This document shows positions 60,236-64,000 of a DNA stretch of 64,000 nucleotides, one piece after another. Within the stretch, counting starts at the first letter, position 1. Each line of letters opens with the position of its first letter. The stretch is from Pseudomonas migulae NBRC 103157 (GTDB taxonomy: Bacteria; Pseudomonadota; Gammaproteobacteria; Pseudomonadales; Pseudomonadaceae): NCBI RefSeq assembly GCF_002091715.1, contig NZ_BDAG01000025.1, forward strand, positions 38,000-101,999, given 5' to 3'. The notes beneath the pieces are model-generated. The model was given only the letters and a program-made list of their open reading frames with translations, had not been told where the DNA came from and did not search any database. Both the position numbers and the translations under genes were made by a program.

Positions 60236-61066
60236 TCATTTCACCGCGCCGAACGACAGGCCGCGGACCAGTTGTTTCTGGCTGATCCAGCCGAAGATCA
60301 GGATCGGCGCGCAAGCCAGCGTGGACACCGCCGACAACTTGGCCCAGAACAGGCCTTCCGGGCTCGAGTACGAAGCGATCAATGCGGTCAGTGGCGCGGC
60401 TTTCGAGGAGGTCAGGTTCAACGACCAGAACGCCTCGTTCCAGCACAGGATCAGCGACAGCAGCACCGTGGAAGCCAGGCCACCTTTGGCAATGGGCAGC
60501 AGCACCCGGACCATTTCCTGCCACAGCGTGGCGCCATCGAGGCGTGCGGCTTCGAGGATGTCTTTGGGTATGTCCTTGAAGTAGGTGTAAATCATCCAGA
60601 CCACAATCGGCAGGTTGATCAGCGTGTAGATCACGATCAGCGCGATCCGCGTATCGAGCAGGCCAAAGCTCTTGGCCAGCAGGTAGATCGGCATCAGCAC
60701 GCCCACTGGCGGCAACATCTTGGTCGAGAGCATCCACAGCAGCGTGCCTTTGGTGCGCTGGGTTTCGTAGAACGCCATCGAATAGGCCGCCGGCACCGCG
60801 ATCAGCAGGCACAGGGCCGTGGCGCTGAACGAAATCACCACCGAGTTCCAGGCGAAACTGAAGTAATCGCTGCGCTCGTTGATGTGCAGGTAGTTCTCCA
60901 GCGTCGGGGTGAAGATGAACTGCGGCGGCGTGGCGAACGCGTCGATTTCGGTTTTGAAACTGGTCAGCACCATCCAGAAGATCGGGAAGAAGATCAGGAT
61001 CGCGATGGCCCAGGCCAGGGTGCCGAGCAGCAGGCTTTGCAGACGGCGGGATTGTTGAAGGGTCAT
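60236..61066 (-). CDS. mtlG: Polyol ABC transporter permease MtlG
   Basis: A 276-residue inner-membrane permease of the MalG type with six hydrophobic segments. The EAA motif is KDIPKDILEAARLDGATLWQEMVRVLLPIAKGG. It forms the channel with MtlF. The start is 10 bases after the mtlF stop. Confidence 0.93.
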   Translation of the reverse strand: MTLQQSRRLQSLLLGTLAWAIAILIFFPIFWMVLTSFKTEIDAFATPPQFIFTPTLENYLHINERSDYFSFAWNSVVISFSATALCLLIAVPAAYSMAFYETQRTKGTLLWMLSTKMLPPVGVLMPIYLLAKSFGLLDTRIALIVIYTLINLPIVVWMIYTYFKDIPKDILEAARLDGATLWQEMVRVLLPIAKGGLASTVLLSLILCWNEAFWSLNLTSSKAAPLTALIASYSSPEGLFWAKLSAVSTLACAPILIFGWISQKQLVRGLSFGAVK

Positions 61067-61076
61067 GGCGCAGGCC

Positions 61077-62003
61077 TCAGGCTTTGTCTGTCAGGTTTTT
61101 GCCGATCATCCGCACCAGCACGATCGCCGCGATGTTGGCGATCACCACCGCGATCAAGCCACCGGCGGACGCCATTCCGACGTCGAACTGCACCAGCGCC
61201 TGGTTGTAGATCAGGTAGGCGAGGTTGGTCGAGGCGTAGCCGGGGCCGCCGTTGGTGGTGGTGAAGATTTCGGCGAACACCGAGAGCAGGAAGATGGTTT
61301 CGATCATCACCACGACGGCAATCGGTCGTGCCAGGTGCGGCAAGGTCAGGTGCCAGAAAATCGCGATCGGCCCGGCACCGTCGAGGCGTGCGGCTTCCTT
61401 CTGTTCCTGGTCGAGGGACTGCATGGCGGTCATCAGGATCAGGATCGCGAACGGCAGCCATTGCCAGGACACAATGATGATGATCGACAGCAGCGGGTAG
61501 TGCGCCAGCCAGTCTACCGGCTGCGCGCCGAACAGCTTCCAGACGTAGGCGAGAATCCCCGACACCGGGTGGAAAATCAGGTTCTTCCAGATCAGCGCAC
61601 CGACGGTGGGCATGATGAAGAACGGCGAGATCAGCATCACCCGCACGATGCCGCGACCGAGAAACTCACTGGCCTCCAGCAACGCGCTGATCAACACCCC
61701 GAACACCACGCTGATCAGCAATACGCTGCCCACCAGCAACAGGGTGTTGGTGGCGCCGGGCATGAACCCGGAGTCCGTCAGGAAGTAGGTGAAGTTCTCA
61801 AGTCCCACGAACTCGTTTTCACCGGGATTGAGCAGGTTGTAGCGGATCATCGAGAAGTACAGCGTCATGCCCAGCGGCACGATCATCCACAGCAGCAACA
61901 ACGCCACCGAGGGGCTGACCAGAAACCAGCCGGGATTGGCCAACCGGCTTTTACGCACCGGCTGGGGAATGTCCATGTGAGCTTTGGCAGTTGAAATATT
62001 CAT
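61077..62003 (-). CDS. mtlF: Polyol ABC transporter permease MtlF
   Basis: A 308-residue permease of the MalF type with six hydrophobic segments beginning VSPSVALLLLWMIVPLGMTLYFS. The EAA loop is LDQEQKEAARLDGAGPIAIFWHLTLPHL. The start is uncertain: in-frame ATGs at 62021, 62003 and 61976 all have weak ribosome sites; 62003 is chosen as a middle option giving the basic cytoplasmic tail. A REP pair separates it from mtlE. Confidence 0.9.
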   Translation of the reverse strand: MNISTAKAHMDIPQPVRKSRLANPGWFLVSPSVALLLLWMIVPLGMTLYFSMIRYNLLNPGENEFVGLENFTYFLTDSGFMPGATNTLLLVGSVLLISVVFGVLISALLEASEFLGRGIVRVMLISPFFIMPTVGALIWKNLIFHPVSGILAYVWKLFGAQPVDWLAHYPLLSIIIIVSWQWLPFAILILMTAMQSLDQEQKEAARLDGAGPIAIFWHLTLPHLARPIAVVVMIETIFLLSVFAEIFTTTNGGPGYASTNLAYLIYNQALVQFDVGMASAGGLIAVVIANIAAIVLVRMIGKNLTDKA

Positions 62004-62040
62004 GGCAAAGAACCGAGTCATACAGACCTGAGAAGATTCC

Positions 62041-62132
62041 ATGTGGGAGCGGGCTTGCTCGCGAAAGCGGTGTGTCAGTCAACGTTGATGTCGAGGCTGT
62101 CGTCCCCTTCGCGAGCCAGCCCGCTCCCACAT
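62041..62132. repeat. REP pair (ATGTGGGAGCGGGCTTGCTCGCGAAAGCG type) between mtlE and mtlF
   Basis: Inverted arms with a long spacer; the second arm has GAGCCAGCCCGCTCCCACAT. Its position after the binding-protein gene recalls the REP that stabilises malE mRNA in enterobacteria. Confidence 0.9.
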
Positions 62133-62156
62133 AAGGCGAGAGCGGGGACGCCAGGG

Positions 62157-63467
62157 TTACTTTGGATAACCCGCGCGCTTCATCTCGCGTTCGGTGGTTT
62201 GCTGGGCGGCAGCCAAGGCCTGATCGACCGTGGTCTGACCGATCAGCGCTGCCGAGAACGACTTGCCCACCTGAGTGCCAATCCCCTGGAACTCGGGAAT
62301 GGTCACCAGTTGAATGCCGATGTAGGGCACTGGTTTGAGTGTCGGTTTGCTCGGGTCCGCCGCTTTCAGCGATTCCAGGGTCACTTTGGCGAACGGCGCG
62401 GCGCTCATGTAGGCGTCGCTGTAGGTCGAGGCCCGAGTGCCTGGCGGTACGTTGGCGATGCCGTCCTTTTCGGCGACCAGTGCGCCGTACTCCTTTGAAG
62501 TCGCCCAGGCACTGAAGGTTTTTGCCGCGTCCTTGGCTTTGGAACTGGTCGGGATCGCCAGCGCCCAGGAATAGAGCCAGGCTGATCCTTTATCGGTGGT
62601 CTGGTGCGGCGCGTAGGTGAAACCGACGTGCTCGCTGACTTTGCTTTGGCTCTTGTCGGTGACGAACGAACCGGCAACGCTGGCGTCGACCCAGATCGCG
62701 CACTTGCCGCTGTTGAACAGCGCCAGGTTTTCGTTGAAACCGTTGCTCGACGCGCCCGGCGGGCCGGACTTCTTCATGGTGTCGACGTAGAAGTTCAGCG
62801 CGTTTTTCCACTCGGGACCGGTGAATTCGGGCTGCCATTTCTCATCGAACCAGCGTGCGCCATAGGCGTTGGCGACAGTGGTGATCAGCGCCATGTTCTC
62901 GCCCCAGCCGGCCTTGCCGCGCAGGCAGATGCCGTACTGTTCTTTGTCTTTGTTGGTGAGTTTGCCGGCGAATTCGCCAATCTGTTCCCAGGTCGGGCGC
63001 TCGGGCATGGTCAGCCCGGCCTCCTTGAACAGGTCGGTTCTGTAGTAGGTGATGGAGCTTTCGGCGTAGAACGGCAGGGCGTACAGCGAACCCTTGACCG
63101 ACAAACCTTCACGCACGGATGGGAAAACGTCGTCGAGGTCGTAAGTGGCGGGCAAATCCTTCATCGGTTCCAGCCAGCCCTTGGCGCCCCACAGTGCAGC
63201 TTCGTACATGCCGATGGTCAACACATCGAACTGTCCGCCCTGGGTGGCGATGTCGGTGGTCAGGCGTTGGCGCAGGACGTTTTCTTCCAGCACCACCCAA
63301 TTGAGCTTGATGTCCGGGTGCTCGGCTTCGAACGTTTTCGAGAGCTTTTGCATGCGGATCATGTCGCTGTTGTTGACCGTGGCGATGGTCAGGGTTTGCG
63401 CGCCGAGGCTGACGCTACTGAGGGTCATGCAGGTGAGGGCCAGCAGAGCTTTTACCGAAGGTTGCAT
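62157..63467 (-). CDS. mtlE: Polyol-binding periplasmic protein MtlE
   Basis: A 436-residue extracellular solute-binding protein family 1 member. The signal peptide is MQPSVKALLALTCMTLSSVSLGA. The mature part starts QTLTIATVNNSDMIRMQKLS and has the family-1 pattern YALPFYAESSITYYRTDLFKEAGL. It captures mannitol, glucitol and arabitol in the periplasm for MtlFGK. AAAAGGAGT precedes the ATG. It is the promoter-proximal gene of mtlEFGKDYZ. Confidence 0.94.
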   Translation of the reverse strand: MQPSVKALLALTCMTLSSVSLGAQTLTIATVNNSDMIRMQKLSKTFEAEHPDIKLNWVVLEENVLRQRLTTDIATQGGQFDVLTIGMYEAALWGAKGWLEPMKDLPATYDLDDVFPSVREGLSVKGSLYALPFYAESSITYYRTDLFKEAGLTMPERPTWEQIGEFAGKLTNKDKEQYGICLRGKAGWGENMALITTVANAYGARWFDEKWQPEFTGPEWKNALNFYVDTMKKSGPPGASSNGFNENLALFNSGKCAIWVDASVAGSFVTDKSQSKVSEHVGFTYAPHQTTDKGSAWLYSWALAIPTSSKAKDAAKTFSAWATSKEYGALVAEKDGIANVPPGTRASTYSDAYMSAAPFAKVTLESLKAADPSKPTLKPVPYIGIQLVTIPEFQGIGTQVGKSFSAALIGQTTVDQALAAAQQTTEREMKRAGYPK

Positions 63468-63545
63468 CGTGCACTCCTTTTCTGCGCCCGGTTGGGGGCA
63501 GAAGGACAGTTATTGTTTTTGTGTCTTCCTGGGGGGGAAGAATGT

Positions 63546-63617
63546 GCACTGATTACAGCCTTCAATTGAGGATGAGACAAATCATCCATCGCACTTGAAT
63601 CGATACTATTTTGCACT
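63546..63617. promoter_or_regulatory. GCACT direct repeats, candidate MtlR sites
   Basis: Three direct copies of GCACT[TG] occur at 63546, 63591 and 63613, spaced 45 and 22 bases, that is on one helical face. They lie 80-150 bases upstream of the mtlE start. AraC-type MtlR regulates this operon in P. fluorescens and binds direct repeats; assignment is by position only. Confidence 0.35.
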
Positions 63618-63690
63618 GGTGTTAGAGGGGGGAGATACAAGGAAAGGCGTTGCAGGGGTAAACGGGCATCGGTTTTGTACAGGTTTTAAT

Positions 63691-63710
63691 GGCCTCATCG
63701 CCAACAAGCT
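63691..63710. repeat. REP half-site interrupted by an insertion sequence
   Basis: GGCCTCATCGCCAACAAGCT matches the REP at 60181-60200 (GGCCTCATCGCCAGCAAGCC) except at two bases, then changes abruptly where the second half (GGCTCCTACA) is expected. The IS3-type end follows. Confidence 0.7.
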
Positions 63711-64000
63711 GATCTGGTCAAGTAATCCCGGACACCAGTTACGGTGTTTATGCCGCTTTTAGCTCCATAGCTATTGGCGACAGGTAGTTGTTGTAGCTGT
63801 GGAGCCTGGTGCGGTTGTAGTACATGAAGAAACGCACCATATCGGTTTTTGCTTCCTCGCTCGTGCTGTAGCCGTTGCGAGGGATCCATTCTGACTTCAG
63901 GGTGCCGAAAAAGCGTTCCGTTGGAGCATTGTCCCAGCACTGCCCGCGATGACTCATGCTCTGCGAAATGCCATGGCGCATCAGCTCTTCTTGAAACTTT
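63711..64000 (-). mobile_element. IS3-family insertion sequence, 3' end, running off the window
   Basis: Starts after the REP fragment with a probable terminal inverted repeat (TGGTCAAGTAATCCCGGACA around 63716-63735) and contains the C-terminal part of the OrfB transposase. The other end lies outside the window. Confidence 0.75.
63748..64000 (-). CDS. IS3-family transposase OrfB, C-terminal part
   Basis: At least 84 residues in frame to the window edge, without a real start here. The rve integrase core ends in SMSHRGQCWDNAPTERFFGTLKSEW, where the Glu of ERFF..LKSE region supplies the last acidic residue of the DDE triad, followed by the conserved FMYYNRTRLHSYNNYLSP. It catalyses IS transposition. 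It is truncated only by the window, not visibly by mutation. Confidence 0.9.
   Translation of the reverse strand, partial: KFQEELMRHGISQSMSHRGQCWDNAPTERFFGTLKSEWIPRNGYSTSEEAKTDMVRFFMYYNRTRLHSYNNYLSPIAMELKAA

Overview
The window is chromosomal DNA of a fluorescent Pseudomonas (P. fluorescens group). The evidence is about 60-62% GC codon usage, Pseudomonas-type gene neighbourhoods (fapA-F beside a NadR/PnuC pair and uppP; the mtlEFGKDYZ mannitol operon), Pseudomonas-restricted small families (DUF1652, DUF2790, DUF6124), and at least a dozen REP palindromes of the TGTGGGAGCGGGCTTGCTCGCGA and TGTAGGAGCCGGCTTGCTGGCGA types. No tRNA, rRNA or CRISPR was seen.

Layout. 0-7 kb: housekeeping and stress genes (aldo/keto reductase and WYL regulator, zapE, DinB, GNAT, lipid A phosphoethanolamine transferase cptA). 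7-11 kb: a gnd-zwf-HAD operon joined by ATGA overlaps (pentose phosphate/NADPH supply). 11-14.5 kb: nhaB and a delta-60 repeat protein. 14.8-21.4 kb: the functional amyloid operon fapABCDEF with a VpsR-like sigma-54 activator at its far end. The fapA upstream region carries a -24/-12 promoter, a plausible IHF site and two inverted repeats, and a rho-independent terminator lies between fapC and fapD. 21.7-29.5 kb: nadR-like/pnuC, a chemoreceptor, uppP, LysR/azoR and an esterase. 29.6-36.8 kb: MFS exporter, ABC-F protein, lpxO, ku and a PQQ-type sugar dehydrogenase. 36.9-40.6 kb: a GNAT-C39 peptidase fusion divergent from a RimK-like ATP-grasp ligase and a CorA-like transporter. 41.1-42.5 kb: a regulatory-domain-less threonine dehydratase behind an apparent isoleucine attenuator. 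42.6-45.1 kb: ecotin, three small family genes, a MITE-like element and a potentially structured RNA leader.

45.1-54.7 kb is a type VI secretion effector island on the minus strand. It holds a complete vgrG, a VRR-NUC nuclease effector with a DUF3396 immunity gene, a 5'-truncated vgrG fused to a DUF2235 (Tle1-type) phospholipase with a DUF2931 lipoprotein, then a deleted vgrG remnant fused to an unrecognised C-terminus and followed by a small exported protein. The vgrG segments share long, almost identical DNA, so the island looks like a recombination-driven store of effectors.

54.9-63.5 kb is the mannitol/arabitol/glucitol operon mtlEFGKDYZ (ABC importer, polyol dehydrogenase, xylulokinase, fructokinase), punctuated by REP elements. 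The window ends inside an IS3-family element that has inserted into a REP sequence upstream of mtlE.
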